Shown piece by piece: positions 35,625 to 44,734 of a stretch of 64,000 nucleotides of DNA. This DNA is from Betaproteobacteria bacterium. GTDB lineage: Bacteria > Pseudomonadota > Gammaproteobacteria > Burkholderiales > CAIKXV01. Within the stretch, counting starts at the first letter, position 1. Each line of letters starts with the position of its first letter. The DNA is taken from positions 141,916 to 205,915 of the forward strand of contig JAJTHE010000037.1 in NCBI GenBank assembly GCA_021298815.1, read 5' to 3'. Made by a program: the position numbers and the translations under genes. Under the pieces are notes generated by a model. That model was given only the letters and a program-made list of their open reading frames with translations. It did not search any database and was not told the origin of the DNA.

Positions 35625-37157
35625 TCAGCCTTCGCCGCGGGCCAGCGCCGACAGGTCGGCCTCCAGCTCGAAGTCGTCGGCGGAAAAGTAGGGCGTATCG
35701 AACACGTCAGGCGTCCTGCGCGCCTTGACGAAGCGCCTGCCCTCGGTAGAACGCACGGCGCCCACTGCGTGCAGCACGCGCACCGCTTCCACCGCGTTGG
35801 TGACCGGAAGCTCATGCAGGGACACCCGGCCCCTGCGCAGCCAGGGAAGAAGGCCGGCCAGCACCTCCTGGTCACTGAACGCGAAGGCCTCGGCCTCGGC
35901 CCGCCGCATCGCCGCCTCGAGGCGGCTGGCCTCGTCGACCACCAGCGGCGCGAGCGGGCTGTGGTCCACCTCACGGCCGCGCACGGTCCAGCGCAGGGCT
36001 GCCGCCGGCAGCCGCACCTCTGCTGTACCGAGGCGCGTGGCGAGCGCGTCGAGCAACGCATCGCGCTCCGGCGGCGGCCGCTCCTTCAGCACACCCATCG
36101 CACGGCCCAGCGGCGAGGCCGCACCGTAGTCCAGCGACAGGGCCTGACGCAGCAGGCTGGTGAACCGGCGCACGTAGTTGTTCATCTCCGAGCGCAGCAT
36201 CGGCAGCTTCAGGTTGCACGCCGCCTCGACCATGCCCTCGATGCGGTCGCACAGCCAGAGCGAGGGGCTGCGCTGCTGCACCTCTCCTTCCAGCCAGGCC
36301 GCGCGCTGCATCAGGTTCGCGTCGATGACCTGGCGGACCTCGTCCGGCAGCTGGCGCACCTGCTCGAGCAGCTCGACGATCTGCCCGCGGTGGCGCTCTG
36401 CCGAATCCGCGACCAGGCGCACCGCATATTCCTTCGCGAAGCGCTTCTCGATGAACTCGTTGAACTCGCTCCACGCGACCTTCTGCTCCAGCGCCTCGCG
36501 CGTGAGGCTCTGGATCAGCAGGCGGAAGTATTCGATGTCGTCCTGCAGGTCCTGCACCACGCGGGTGGCGAAGTCATGGCCGTCGAGCAGCTCGTCGACA
36601 TCCTGGCTGGCCACGAAGGCCGCGATCGCCTTCTTCGCCGAGCGCATGTTCCGCTGCCGGGTTCGCGCCCGCGAGTTGTCGAGGCTGGACATCACCTCGG
36701 ACACCTCCTTGCCAGCGCGGGTCATCTTCAGCGTCGGCTTCAAGTCGATCGGGTCCCGGTAGTCCTCGATCCAGCCATGCTCCTTCAGCTTGCGCAGGAG
36801 CTCGCCCGCGTAGGTACGCTCCTCCTCGGCGGAGACGGTGCGACCCGGCGCGAACACGACCGCGCGCAGCGAGGGATCGGCGAGGACCTGGAAAACGATG
36901 GCCAGCACGAGGTCCCGGGTCAGCGCCTCGGAATAGTCGGCATTCGGACCCTGCACCCGGTCGTAAAGGCTGCGCAACACGGCGGCACAGCACTCCCGAT
37001 CCGCATGCGTAAGCGGGCGGAAGAACTGTTCACGCTTGCCGGTGAAGAAGGCGTTGGTCATGGTCGTGGCAGGATACTGCATCGCCGCGCGCATGAGCTC
37101 ATCTCGACCTGGGGTCTTGATGGCGAACTGGATCACTTGCTGTCCTTGGGCGGGCAC
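35625..37157 (-). CDS. jetA: Wadjet subunit JetA (MukF-like kleisin)
   Basis: A 510-residue protein; the GTG start is at 37157, but an ATG at 37061 (MTNAFFTGKREQFFRPL) is a good alternative because family similarity begins there. It has the JetA-type N-terminal winged helix FFRPLTHADRECCAAVLRSLY, a helical middle (ARTRQRNMRSAKKAIAAF) and a C-terminal winged-helix part. As the kleisin it should bridge the SMC heads. It is the first gene of the Wadjet operon and faces a divergent Xre-ImmA gene across a 100-base AT-rich gap. Confidence 0.85.
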   Translation of the reverse strand: MPAQGQQVIQFAIKTPGRDELMRAAMQYPATTMTNAFFTGKREQFFRPLTHADRECCAAVLRSLYDRVQGPNADYSEALTRDLVLAIVFQVLADPSLRAVVFAPGRTVSAEEERTYAGELLRKLKEHGWIEDYRDPIDLKPTLKMTRAGKEVSEVMSSLDNSRARTRQRNMRSAKKAIAAFVASQDVDELLDGHDFATRVVQDLQDDIEYFRLLIQSLTREALEQKVAWSEFNEFIEKRFAKEYAVRLVADSAERHRGQIVELLEQVRQLPDEVRQVIDANLMQRAAWLEGEVQQRSPSLWLCDRIEGMVEAACNLKLPMLRSEMNNYVRRFTSLLRQALSLDYGAASPLGRAMGVLKERPPPERDALLDALATRLGTAEVRLPAAALRWTVRGREVDHSPLAPLVVDEASRLEAAMRRAEAEAFAFSDQEVLAGLLPWLRRGRVSLHELPVTNAVEAVRVLHAVGAVRSTEGRRFVKARRTPDVFDTPYFSADDFELEADLSALARGEG

Positions 37158-37201
37158 AGGTCGTTCCCGTACCTCCAGGTTGGAGAACGTGATCGAAGAT
37201 A

Positions 37202-37238
37202 GTTTACAAACGATTATCCTGAAATTTTATTTGTAAAC
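37202..37238. promoter_or_regulatory. Spaced inverted repeat between jetA and xre-immA
   Basis: GTTTACAAA (37202-37210) and TTTGTAAAC (37230-37238) are perfect inverted 9-base arms with a 19-base AT-rich spacer. They lie in the only intergenic space between the Wadjet operon and the divergent Xre-ImmA gene, so one regulator could control both promoters. Xre-ImmA is the obvious candidate. Confidence 0.7.
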
Positions 37239-37258
37239 CTGCATCCGCGGAGGACACC

Positions 37259-38326
37259 ATGATCGGAAATCGACTCAAGAGGGCTCGCGAAGCCCTCGGA
37301 TGGTCGCTGCGCGAGCTTGAGACCGCCATCGAGGGGCAGGTTTCGGCCCAGGCAATCGGCAAGTACGAACGCGACGAGATGATGCCGAGCTCCACGATCC
37401 TGCTGGCATTAGCCAGGGCGCTCCATGTCTCGCCCGAATACCTGTTGAACGAGCGGCAAATCGCGCTGACGGGGGTGGACTTCCGGAAGGCGCCGCACGC
37501 AGCCGCCAGGGAGGAACGCGCCGTGGAAGCCTCAGTGCTTGACCAGATGGAGCGATACCTGGAACTTGAAGAACTGCTGCCAGGCGCCGAGCAGCCCTGG
37601 GATGCACCGGACGCAAGGGCGTTCCGGATCGACCGCATCGAAGATGCCGAGCAGGCCGCGGATTCGCTGCGCCGACTCTGGAACCTGGGCATCGACCCGA
37701 TTGCCTTCATGGCGGAGCTGCTTGAAGACAAGGGAATCAAGGTGATCGCCCTGGACCTTCCGGAGAACGTGTCGGGCTCCAAGGCGTTCGTGCAGCGCCC
37801 GGATCGCGAGGACGTGCCAGTCATCGTGGTGAATGAGGGACACAACGGCGAGCGGCAGCGGTTCACGCTCGCCCATGAACTGGCGTACCTCGTACTCCGG
37901 TTCAGTGGGCTCGGCGACGCGGAACAGGAGAAAGCCGCCGACCGGTTTGCCGGCGCATTCCTGATGGCCAGGGACATGGTTCTTCGGCTGCTTGGACCGC
38001 ACCGCACGTCGATTTCACTTGGGGAACTGGCCGAGCTGAAGAAGTTGTTCAAGGTCAGCATCGCGTCTCTGGTCGTGCGATGCGGCCAGCTGGGGATCAT
38101 CACCAAGGCGGTCTACGGTCGACTATGGGCGCGGATCAAGGACCTTGGCTGGAACAGCCAGGCCTCCAGCGAGCCTGGCACGCTGAAGGCCGAGGTGCCG
38201 CAGCGGATGGAACGCCTGTGCCTGCGCGCCGTGGCGGAGGGCGCCATATCGGAGCCTCGTGCGGCCGAGCTCCTGCGCATCAGTGTCCGCGAGCTGGATC
38301 GCAGGCTGATGGGACAGTTCGCCTGA
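37259..38326 (+). CDS. XRE-family regulator with degenerate ImmA/IrrE domain
   Basis: A 355-residue protein behind GCGGAGGA. Residues 1-66 are an XRE helix-turn-helix (IGNRLKRAREALGWSLREL, then AQAIGKYERDEMMPSSTIL). Residues about 150-260 are the ImmA/IrrE (COG2856) zinc-peptidase fold: VIVVNEGHNGERQRFTLAHEL, then EQEKAADRFAGAFLM. The zinc motif H-E-x-x-H is H206-E-L-A-Y210: the second His is Tyr, and the His usual after V-L is Arg, so proteolysis is doubtful. It may regulate Wadjet from the shared operator, or be the antitoxin of the broken PIN gene that follows. Confidence 0.85.
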   Translation: MIGNRLKRAREALGWSLRELETAIEGQVSAQAIGKYERDEMMPSSTILLALARALHVSPEYLLNERQIALTGVDFRKAPHAAAREERAVEASVLDQMERYLELEELLPGAEQPWDAPDARAFRIDRIEDAEQAADSLRRLWNLGIDPIAFMAELLEDKGIKVIALDLPENVSGSKAFVQRPDREDVPVIVVNEGHNGERQRFTLAHELAYLVLRFSGLGDAEQEKAADRFAGAFLMARDMVLRLLGPHRTSISLGELAELKKLFKVSIASLVVRCGQLGIITKAVYGRLWARIKDLGWNSQASSEPGTLKAEVPQRMERLCLRAVAEGAISEPRAAELLRISVRELDRRLMGQFA

Positions 38327-38656
38327 TCGGCCCTGGTCATCCTGGTCTCGGAGACATCCGTCCTGATGCACCAGGAGCGAGGTGGACTCCTCGAGGAGGC
38401 CTTCTACTGTGGTCTGACGATGGTGGTGCCGGACCTGCTGTACGAGCGCGAACTGGAGTCGGACAACGGGCCGTTGCTCCGAAAGCTGGACCTCGGCGTG
38501 GTCGCGCTCAACCCGGATGAAGATCCGATGGAAGCGTCGGGCGAGCTCAGTTTCGCCGCGCTGCATGAGGGTCTTTCGCGCATCTGGAACCACCCTCGGC
38601 GACGCCTTCCGAAGCCAGAGGTGATGGCGCGCCTCCAGCGCTGGGCGCCGGGCTGA
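38327..38656 (+). pseudogene. PIN-domain toxin gene with internal deletion and lost start
   Basis: Directly after the Xre-ImmA stop and in the same frame, the text LVILVSETSVLMHQERGGLL, EEAFYCGLTMVVPDLLYERE and KLDLGVVALNPDE matches the N-terminus of PIN toxins that accompany Xre-COG2856 antitoxins. It then jumps to PMEASGELSFAALHEGL and HPRRRLPKPEVMARLQRW, the C-terminus of the same family; roughly 60 residues with the later acidic motifs are missing. The first acidic Asp is Glu, and no ATG/GTG start precedes residue 15 of this frame. The toxin is probably inactive. Confidence 0.75.
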
Positions 38657-38675
38657 TCGGTTACGGCGGCATGGG

Positions 38676-39662
38676 TCAGAACTCGCTCATCGGAATCTTC
38701 GCCTTCACCACGAAGTCTCCCCAGTACTTCTTCTGCGCAACGAGGAAGCTGCGGAAAGCCTCGGGCGATTCGCTGGCCACCGCATCCAGCCCGATGTCGC
38801 GCAGCTTCGCGCTGTACTCGGGTTCGGCTGCAATGGTCCGCATTTCGGCATGCAGCCGTTGCACGACCGGCCGCGGTGACTTCGGCGGTGCGGCGATGCC
38901 GAGCCATGCGATCGCCTCGAAATCCTTGATGAACTCGCTCATCGCGGGCACGTCGGGCAGGTGCGTGGAGCGCTTGCCGGTTGTGACGCTCAGCGCGCGC
39001 AGCTTTCCGGCACGCACCTGCGATATCGGCGACGGCAGCGAGTCGATGAAGAAGGTGATCTGGCCGCCGAGCACGTCGGTGATCGCCTGTGCGGCGCCCT
39101 TGTACGGCACATGGATGAAGTGGGTGCCACTGCGCAGTGCGAACAGTTCACTGATGAGATAGGGCGCGCTGCCCTGGCCGAACGATCCGTACGACAGCTT
39201 CCCGGGATCCTTGCGCGCCGCGTTCACGACGTCGGACACCGTGCGCAGGGGGCTCGCCGCCGAGACAACCATCACGTACGGGAACGAAACGATCTGCGAC
39301 ACCGGCGCGAAGTCGTCGATCGGATCGAACGGGAAACCCTTGAACAGGTTGGGTGCGAACGTGTGAACCGTCGCCGACATCACGAGCAGCGTGTAGCCAT
39401 CGGGCTGCGCTCGCGCCACCATGGCCGAGCCGATGGTTCCGGTGGCACCGGGCCGGTTGTCGACCAGCACCTGCTGGCCGACGCGCGCGCCCAGTCGCTC
39501 GGCCAGATGCCGGGCGACGATATCGACCGTACCCGCGGGCGTCCACGGCACGATCATGCGCAGCGGCCGGTTGGGGAAGTCCTGTGCGACAGCCCCCTGC
39601 GCGAGCAGGGCGAGCAGCAGCGACGCTGCGAACGATGACGATCGAGAGCCCATACGAAACAT
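38676..39662 (-). CDS. Bug/TctC-type substrate-binding protein
   Basis: A 328-residue receptor starting at MFRMGSRSSSFAAS (ATG after AGGAG; an upstream GTG is less likely). The signal peptide ends near GAVAQ. Landmarks are FPNRPLRMIVPWTPAGTVD, VDNRPGATG, DGYTLLVMSA, HVPYKGAAQ and VPAMSEFIKDF. It lies 42 bases after the stop of the hydantoinase B gene on the same strand, so it probably carries the substrate of the HyuA/HyuB enzyme. Confidence 0.92.
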   Translation of the reverse strand: MFRMGSRSSSFAASLLLALLAQGAVAQDFPNRPLRMIVPWTPAGTVDIVARHLAERLGARVGQQVLVDNRPGATGTIGSAMVARAQPDGYTLLVMSATVHTFAPNLFKGFPFDPIDDFAPVSQIVSFPYVMVVSAASPLRTVSDVVNAARKDPGKLSYGSFGQGSAPYLISELFALRSGTHFIHVPYKGAAQAITDVLGGQITFFIDSLPSPISQVRAGKLRALSVTTGKRSTHLPDVPAMSEFIKDFEAIAWLGIAAPPKSPRPVVQRLHAEMRTIAAEPEYSAKLRDIGLDAVASESPEAFRSFLVAQKKYWGDFVVKAKIPMSEF

Positions 39663-39704
39663 GTTCAAGTCTCCTGGCACACGTGTTCAACGAGTCGGGA
39701 ACGA

Positions 39705-41378
39705 TCAGCCGGCCTTGTATCCGTAGGCTTCGGCCGCATGCGCTGCGGTGACCAGGCCGTTGCGTACGTCTTCCGCAACGGCGGCGCGGTCACGAGTCAT
39801 GGGATCTCCGTAGCCGCCGCCACCGGGAATACGGCTGACGATTCGATCGCCCGCGCGCAGCATCACATGGCGTCCGGCATCGTCCGGCGTGCCGCGGATG
39901 CTGAGGAAGCCCTTGGGCGAAGCCGCGCCACCCGCGATCCCGGAAGGCGGATAGATGAAGCGCCCGCCGCGGAAGCTCGCGAGCACGTCACCGCGCGGTC
40001 CGAGGCCGCCATCGAGCACGCGCAGCACGTAGTTCTGCCCGAGCCCACCGCGGAAGCGGCCGGGTCCGGCCGAATCGGTCCAGAGCGAGCGCTCCTCGAC
40101 GATCAGCGGCACTTCGCTCTCGATCACTTCGGCGGGCGTATTGCCGACGTTGTACGGAAAGGCCAGGCAGGAGATGCCATCACGCGATGCCCGTGCACCG
40201 AGGCCGCCACTGGCAACGTTGAAGTGCGAGAAATCGGCGCCGTCGGCGCGCTTGCCGAACATGTACTGGCCCCACATCGGCGTCGCGCCCGCGCCACCGC
40301 AGACGCGTTCCGGTGCCGCTGCAGCCATCGCCTGCAGCACCATGTCGGGCAGGTAGTTGCCCACCGCCGTGCGGCCGAACACCGGCGCCGGAAAGCGGCA
40401 GTTGAGCACGCTGCCTTCCTCGGCCTTCACCTTGATCGCACGCAGCACGCCTTCGTTCACGGCGATCGGCAGGTTCAGCACGCAGATCACGGCGAACACG
40501 GTGTAGGCGCTGGAATAGGTCAGGGTGCAGTTGATCGCCGGCTTCACCTGCGGCGAACTGCCGGTGTAGTCGACGGTGATCTCGTCGTCGCCGATGGTGA
40601 CCGCGGTGCAGATCACCAGCGTCTCGCCCCCGACCATGTCGATCTTCGCCTCATGCCGGTACACGCCCTTCGGCAGGCGCCCGATCTCGGCACGGGTCAG
40701 CGCCTCGCTACGCTCGATGATCGGATCGGCCAGTGGCTGAAGGTTCGTCCAGCCCATCTCGACACAGATGTCGCGCATGCGCTCTGCACCGACATGGCAC
40801 GCGGCCACCTGCGCGCCGAGGTCGCCGATCACCGTCTCGTGCGACCGCACGTTGAGTTCGATGAAGCCCAGCACGTCGCGGTTGATCTCGCCCCGGCGGT
40901 AGAACTTCAGGGTCGGGATGCGCAAGCCTTCCTCGTAGTTGTCCAGGCTCTCGGTGGTCGCGCGCCGGCCACCGATGTCGACATGGTGGCAACAGGTCAC
41001 CACGTAACCGGCCAGGGCGCCTTCATGGAACACCGGCAGCATGATGCTCACGTCGTTGTGATGGCCGCTGCCCCGCCACGGATCGTTGGCGATCAGCATG
41101 TCGCCCGGCTCGAGCGTGTGCGGTGGATGCGCCTCGATCATGTGCCGTAGCATCGACCCGAGCGGGCCGCACAGGCCGGGCGTGCTGTCCGGGGTCTGCG
41201 CGAGCAGCCGGGCCTGCGCATCGAAGATGCCGCAGCCGTAGTCCCCGATGTCGCGCACCACCGGCGAGAACGATGTCCTGCGCAGGGTCGAGCCGAGTTC
41301 GCCGACGATCGACACCAGCCGGCGCCAGAGCATCTCGAGGGTGATCGGATCGATCGGTTTGGCCTGTACTGTATCCAT
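39705..41378 (-). CDS. Hydantoinase B/oxoprolinase family protein
   Basis: A 557-residue protein starting MDTVQAKPIDPITLEMLWRR, with the HyuB motifs RRTSFSPVVRDIGDYGCGIFD, MLIANDPWRGSGHHNDVSI, GYVVTCCHHVDIGG and, near the end, PGGGGYGDPMTRD. It forms the second subunit of an ATP-dependent hydantoinase, N-methylhydantoinase, acetophenone carboxylase or 5-oxoprolinase-type enzyme. It is 16 bases downstream of the A subunit. The exact substrate is not determinable. Confidence 0.92.
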   Translation of the reverse strand: MDTVQAKPIDPITLEMLWRRLVSIVGELGSTLRRTSFSPVVRDIGDYGCGIFDAQARLLAQTPDSTPGLCGPLGSMLRHMIEAHPPHTLEPGDMLIANDPWRGSGHHNDVSIMLPVFHEGALAGYVVTCCHHVDIGGRRATTESLDNYEEGLRIPTLKFYRRGEINRDVLGFIELNVRSHETVIGDLGAQVAACHVGAERMRDICVEMGWTNLQPLADPIIERSEALTRAEIGRLPKGVYRHEAKIDMVGGETLVICTAVTIGDDEITVDYTGSSPQVKPAINCTLTYSSAYTVFAVICVLNLPIAVNEGVLRAIKVKAEEGSVLNCRFPAPVFGRTAVGNYLPDMVLQAMAAAAPERVCGGAGATPMWGQYMFGKRADGADFSHFNVASGGLGARASRDGISCLAFPYNVGNTPAEVIESEVPLIVEERSLWTDSAGPGRFRGGLGQNYVLRVLDGGLGPRGDVLASFRGGRFIYPPSGIAGGAASPKGFLSIRGTPDDAGRHVMLRAGDRIVSRIPGGGGYGDPMTRDRAAVAEDVRNGLVTAAHAAEAYGYKAG

Positions 41379-41394
41379 CGCGCGTTCCTTCCGG

Positions 41395-43476
41395 CTACCG
41401 GGCCTGGGGGTTCAGACTGACGATAAGACTGCCATGCGCATCCACGGTCGCGCTTGCGCCACCCGGGACGACCGTGGTGGACTCATTCTCCTCGATGATC
41501 GCCGGGCCGGAAAGCACGATGCCGGTCGCGATCAGGTCGCGCCGATGCACGGCGAACTGCAGCCACTCGCGCGCGCGCGGGCAGAACGCGCGCCTTGTCC
41601 CCGAACGGCCGTCGCCATCCGCGTTCGGCCGCGCACCCGACAGGTCGGCTACATGGCGCTGCACGCTGGCGCTCAGCCGGAAGTTCATGATCTCGAGCAG
41701 CAGATGCGGGTAGACCCGCCCATACAGTCGCTCGTAGACCCGCTCGAACGAGGCACGGATCGTCTCGATCGCCTGCGCCCCGGACAGTCCGTCCGCCAGC
41801 GGCACGCCCACGTCGTAGCCCTGGCCGAGATAGCGCATGTCGACGCTCAGTTCATAGGCGACCGCTCCGAGGTCGACTGTCTTCGGCAGCCGCTCTCGAC
41901 ATTCGGCCGCCATCTCGTCGCGGATCGCGTCGAGCAGTCCGGAGGTGAGGTCGCGCAGCAGCAGCCGATGGGAACGAACCGCATCGTAGGTGACCGGCGC
42001 GACGATCATCCCGAACGCGGCCGCCACGCCGGCCCGCGGGGGTATCAGCACGGTGTCTATGCCCAGGCGCAGCGCAAGGTCGCAGGCGTGCACCGGCCCC
42101 GCACCCCCGAAGGCGACCAGCGCGCACGACCTCGGGTTCTCGCCGCGCTCGCTCACATAGGCCTTGGCCGCCGAGGCCATGTTCTCGTTGACGATCGCAT
42201 GCACGCCGTAGGCCGCCTCTTCCACCGAGATGCCCAGCGGCCCGGAGAGGTCCGTCTCGAGCGCGCGCACGGCTGCGGCCTGGTCCAGCTTCATGCGGCC
42301 ACCCAGGAAGTGGTCCGGATCGAGATAGCCCAGCACCAGGTCGGCGTCGGACACCGTCGGGCGCAACCCACCCTGCCCATAGCAGGCGGGCCCGGGAACC
42401 GCCGACGCGCTCTCCGGGCCGACCTGCAGCGTGCCGACCTGCGTGCGCCGGGCGATGCTGCCGCCGCCCGCGCCGATCTCGATCAGGTCCACCACCGAGA
42501 TGCGCACCGGGATGCCGCTGCCGCGCTTGAACCGGTGCACATGGGCGACCTCGAAGTCGTTCGTGCGCATCGCCTTGCCGTGCTCCACCAGCCCGAGCTT
42601 GGCCGTGGTGCCCCCCATGTCGAAGGCGAGCACCTTGTCGAGCTGCGCCAGGCGCGCGAAGTAGGCAGCGCCGAGCGTGCCCGCGGCCGGGCCGGATTCG
42701 ATCACCTGCACCGGGAACTCGCGCGCGAAGGCGACCGAGTTGATGCCACCGCTCGACAGCATCATCAGCAGCTCGCCAGCAAAGCCCTGCGCCGCGACAC
42801 GTTCCTCGAGCCGCGCGAGGTAGCGCGAGGCCACCGGCTTCGCATAGGCGTTGACCGTGGTCGTGGTGGTGCGCTCGTACTCCTTCAGCTCCGGCAGCAC
42901 CTCGCTCGACAGGCTGATCGGGACGCCGGGGGCCATCCGGGCGATGATCGCGCGCACCTGCTGCTCGTGCACCGGATTGCGATAGGCGTGCAGCAGGCAC
43001 ACCGCGATCGACTCGCAGCCTTCGGCGACGAGCGCCGACACCGCGGCCTGCACGCTGGCCTCGTCGAGCGGCACCATCACCTGCCCGCTGGCATGCAGCC
43101 GTTCATCGATCTCCATGCGCAGGTAGCGCGGCACCAGCGGCACCGGGAATTCGATCTGCAGGTCATAGGCATCGAAGCGCTTCTCGCGGCCGATCTCGAG
43201 CACGTCGCGGAAGCCGCGGGTGGTGATCAGGCCGGTGCGCGCACCCTTGCGCTCGATGACCGCATTGATCACCAGCGTCGTGCCATGGACCATCGCGTCG
43301 ATGGCCGCAGCGGTGCGCTGCTGTCGCTCGCAGAGCGCACGCACACCCTCGTCGATCGCCCGCGACGGGTCGTCCGGGGTGGTCAGGCATTTGTAGACCT
43401 CCACGCGACCGGTGGTTTCGTCGACCTCGACGAAGTCGGTGAACGTACCGCCGATGTCACTGCCCAGCGTAATCAT
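41395..43476 (-). CDS. Hydantoinase A/oxoprolinase family protein
   Basis: A 693-residue protein starting MITLGSDIGGTFTDFVEVD, the HyuA phosphate-binding motif, after a GGGAGG site. Other landmarks are MVHGTTLVINAVIERKGA, GLITTRGFRDVLEIGR, the second actin-like nucleotide domain with LAFDMGGTTAKLGLV, and LVAFGGAGPVHACDLA. It should hydrolyse ATP to activate a cyclic amide or ketone with the B subunit downstream. A divergent LysR-type gene shares its upstream region and is its likely regulator. Confidence 0.92.
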   Translation of the reverse strand: MITLGSDIGGTFTDFVEVDETTGRVEVYKCLTTPDDPSRAIDEGVRALCERQQRTAAAIDAMVHGTTLVINAVIERKGARTGLITTRGFRDVLEIGREKRFDAYDLQIEFPVPLVPRYLRMEIDERLHASGQVMVPLDEASVQAAVSALVAEGCESIAVCLLHAYRNPVHEQQVRAIIARMAPGVPISLSSEVLPELKEYERTTTTTVNAYAKPVASRYLARLEERVAAQGFAGELLMMLSSGGINSVAFAREFPVQVIESGPAAGTLGAAYFARLAQLDKVLAFDMGGTTAKLGLVEHGKAMRTNDFEVAHVHRFKRGSGIPVRISVVDLIEIGAGGGSIARRTQVGTLQVGPESASAVPGPACYGQGGLRPTVSDADLVLGYLDPDHFLGGRMKLDQAAAVRALETDLSGPLGISVEEAAYGVHAIVNENMASAAKAYVSERGENPRSCALVAFGGAGPVHACDLALRLGIDTVLIPPRAGVAAAFGMIVAPVTYDAVRSHRLLLRDLTSGLLDAIRDEMAAECRERLPKTVDLGAVAYELSVDMRYLGQGYDVGVPLADGLSGAQAIETIRASFERVYERLYGRVYPHLLLEIMNFRLSASVQRHVADLSGARPNADGDGRSGTRRAFCPRAREWLQFAVHRRDLIATGIVLSGPAIIEENESTTVVPGGASATVDAHGSLIVSLNPQAR

Positions 43477-43556
43477 TGCGATGGCCTCCCCGTGCACTCG
43501 CCCGCATTGTGACCCCACGCGCCGCACCGGCGGAACACCATTCCCGGCTAATCGGG

Positions 43557-43575
43557 CTTGAACATCCTGTTCAAG
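43557..43575. promoter_or_regulatory. Inverted repeat between hyuA-like and LysR genes
   Basis: CTTGAACA-TCC-TGTTCAAG, two perfect 8-base arms, lies 41 bases upstream of the LysR start and 81 bases from the hyuA-like start. It is a reasonable LysR binding site for divergent control. Confidence 0.6.
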
Positions 43576-43615
43576 GTAGCCTATCGTACGACTTCACCCA
43601 CGCTGCGGCTCTGCC

Positions 43616-44608
43616 TTGGACAAGCTCCGCGCCCTACAGTATTTCGTTGCAGCCGCGCAGGCCGGCAGTTTCTCCGGCGCCGCACGCCGGCTGGACGTCA
43701 GCGTGCCCGCCATCGCCCGGCTGGTGACGGCACTGGAGCGCAGCCTGGCCATCGCCCTGTTCGAACGTTCGGCACAGGGGCTGACGCTGACCGGCGACGG
43801 CAACCGCTACCTCGCCGCCTGCATGCCGGTGCTGACGCAGGTCTCCACGCTGGACGAGACGGTCAGCGCCGCCGCGGCCCGGAGCACCGGGACGGTGGTG
43901 GTCGGCGCGCCGCCCTACCTTGCGCAGCACTGCATCCTGCCCGGACTGCCGGCCTTCCATGGCGAACATCCGAACATCCAGGTCGACCTGCGCAGCGTCG
44001 ACCGCGTGTCACCGGGCGAGGTCGCGGGACTGGAAGTGCTGGTGCTCTATGGATGGCCCGAGCATGGGGGCATGGTGCAACGGCGGATCGCGCAGACCCG
44101 CTCGCTGATCTGCGCATCGCCGGACTACTGGGCGCGCATGGGCGTGCCGGTCCGGCCGCGCGACCTCGAGCGCCATGTCGGCCTCCTGTTCCGCGACCAG
44201 GAAGGTACCGTGCTCGACCTCTGGGAGTACGAACGCGGCAGCGAGAAGGAAGCGGTGACCGTCTCCGGGTGGCTGATCGCCAGCCACCGCGACGTGATCC
44301 TGGATGCCGCGCTCGCCGGGCTGGGCGTCGCCCGCTTCACGGATCTGTCGATACGACCGTGGCTTCGCAGCGGCGCACTGGTGCCGGTACTGCTCGACTG
44401 GACGACCCGTCACTCGCCGCCGGTCAACCTGCTCTATCGAGCCAGCCAGCGGCGCACGCCGAGGGTCCGGGCGTTCATCGATTTCGTGACGGACCTGTTC
44501 CGCGAACTCGAGGCCGAGCGGGAGCCTCGATTGAGGGAGGCCGCCGCGGCGGAAAGGCCGCATTGGTATCGGCGGCGCAGGCAGCGGGCGTCGACGTCGG
44601 CCGGGTAA
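43616..44608 (+). CDS. LysR-family transcriptional regulator
   Basis: A 330-residue regulator. The start is a TTG: MDKLRALQYFVAAAQAGSFS aligns with the usual LysR N-terminus and there is no better start. The winged helix-turn-helix is in SGAARRLDVSVPAIARLVTAL with LFERSAQGLTLTGDG. The effector domain follows (PPYLAQHCILPGLPAF, GLGVARFTDLSIRPWL). It is divergent from the hydantoinase operon with an inverted repeat between them, so it is the likely effector-responsive regulator of that pathway. Confidence 0.9.
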   Translation: MDKLRALQYFVAAAQAGSFSGAARRLDVSVPAIARLVTALERSLAIALFERSAQGLTLTGDGNRYLAACMPVLTQVSTLDETVSAAAARSTGTVVVGAPPYLAQHCILPGLPAFHGEHPNIQVDLRSVDRVSPGEVAGLEVLVLYGWPEHGGMVQRRIAQTRSLICASPDYWARMGVPVRPRDLERHVGLLFRDQEGTVLDLWEYERGSEKEAVTVSGWLIASHRDVILDAALAGLGVARFTDLSIRPWLRSGALVPVLLDWTTRHSPPVNLLYRASQRRTPRVRAFIDFVTDLFRELEAEREPRLREAAAAERPHWYRRRRQRASTSAG

Positions 44609-44734
44609 CGCATCGCTCGAGGCGCAGGCACCGGCGTTGGCAGCGTCAGGCTCCCCGCCTGTGTTCTGGCCATTCCAGTCAGAATGGGTAGAGCCATGGG
44701 TGCGTGGCAGTGGCAGACGGCGCGCGGACAGGCG

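Noticed and set aside
39738..41150. 470-residue frame opposite hydantoinase B
   Set aside because: Shadow frame; no recognisable domain or ribosome site.
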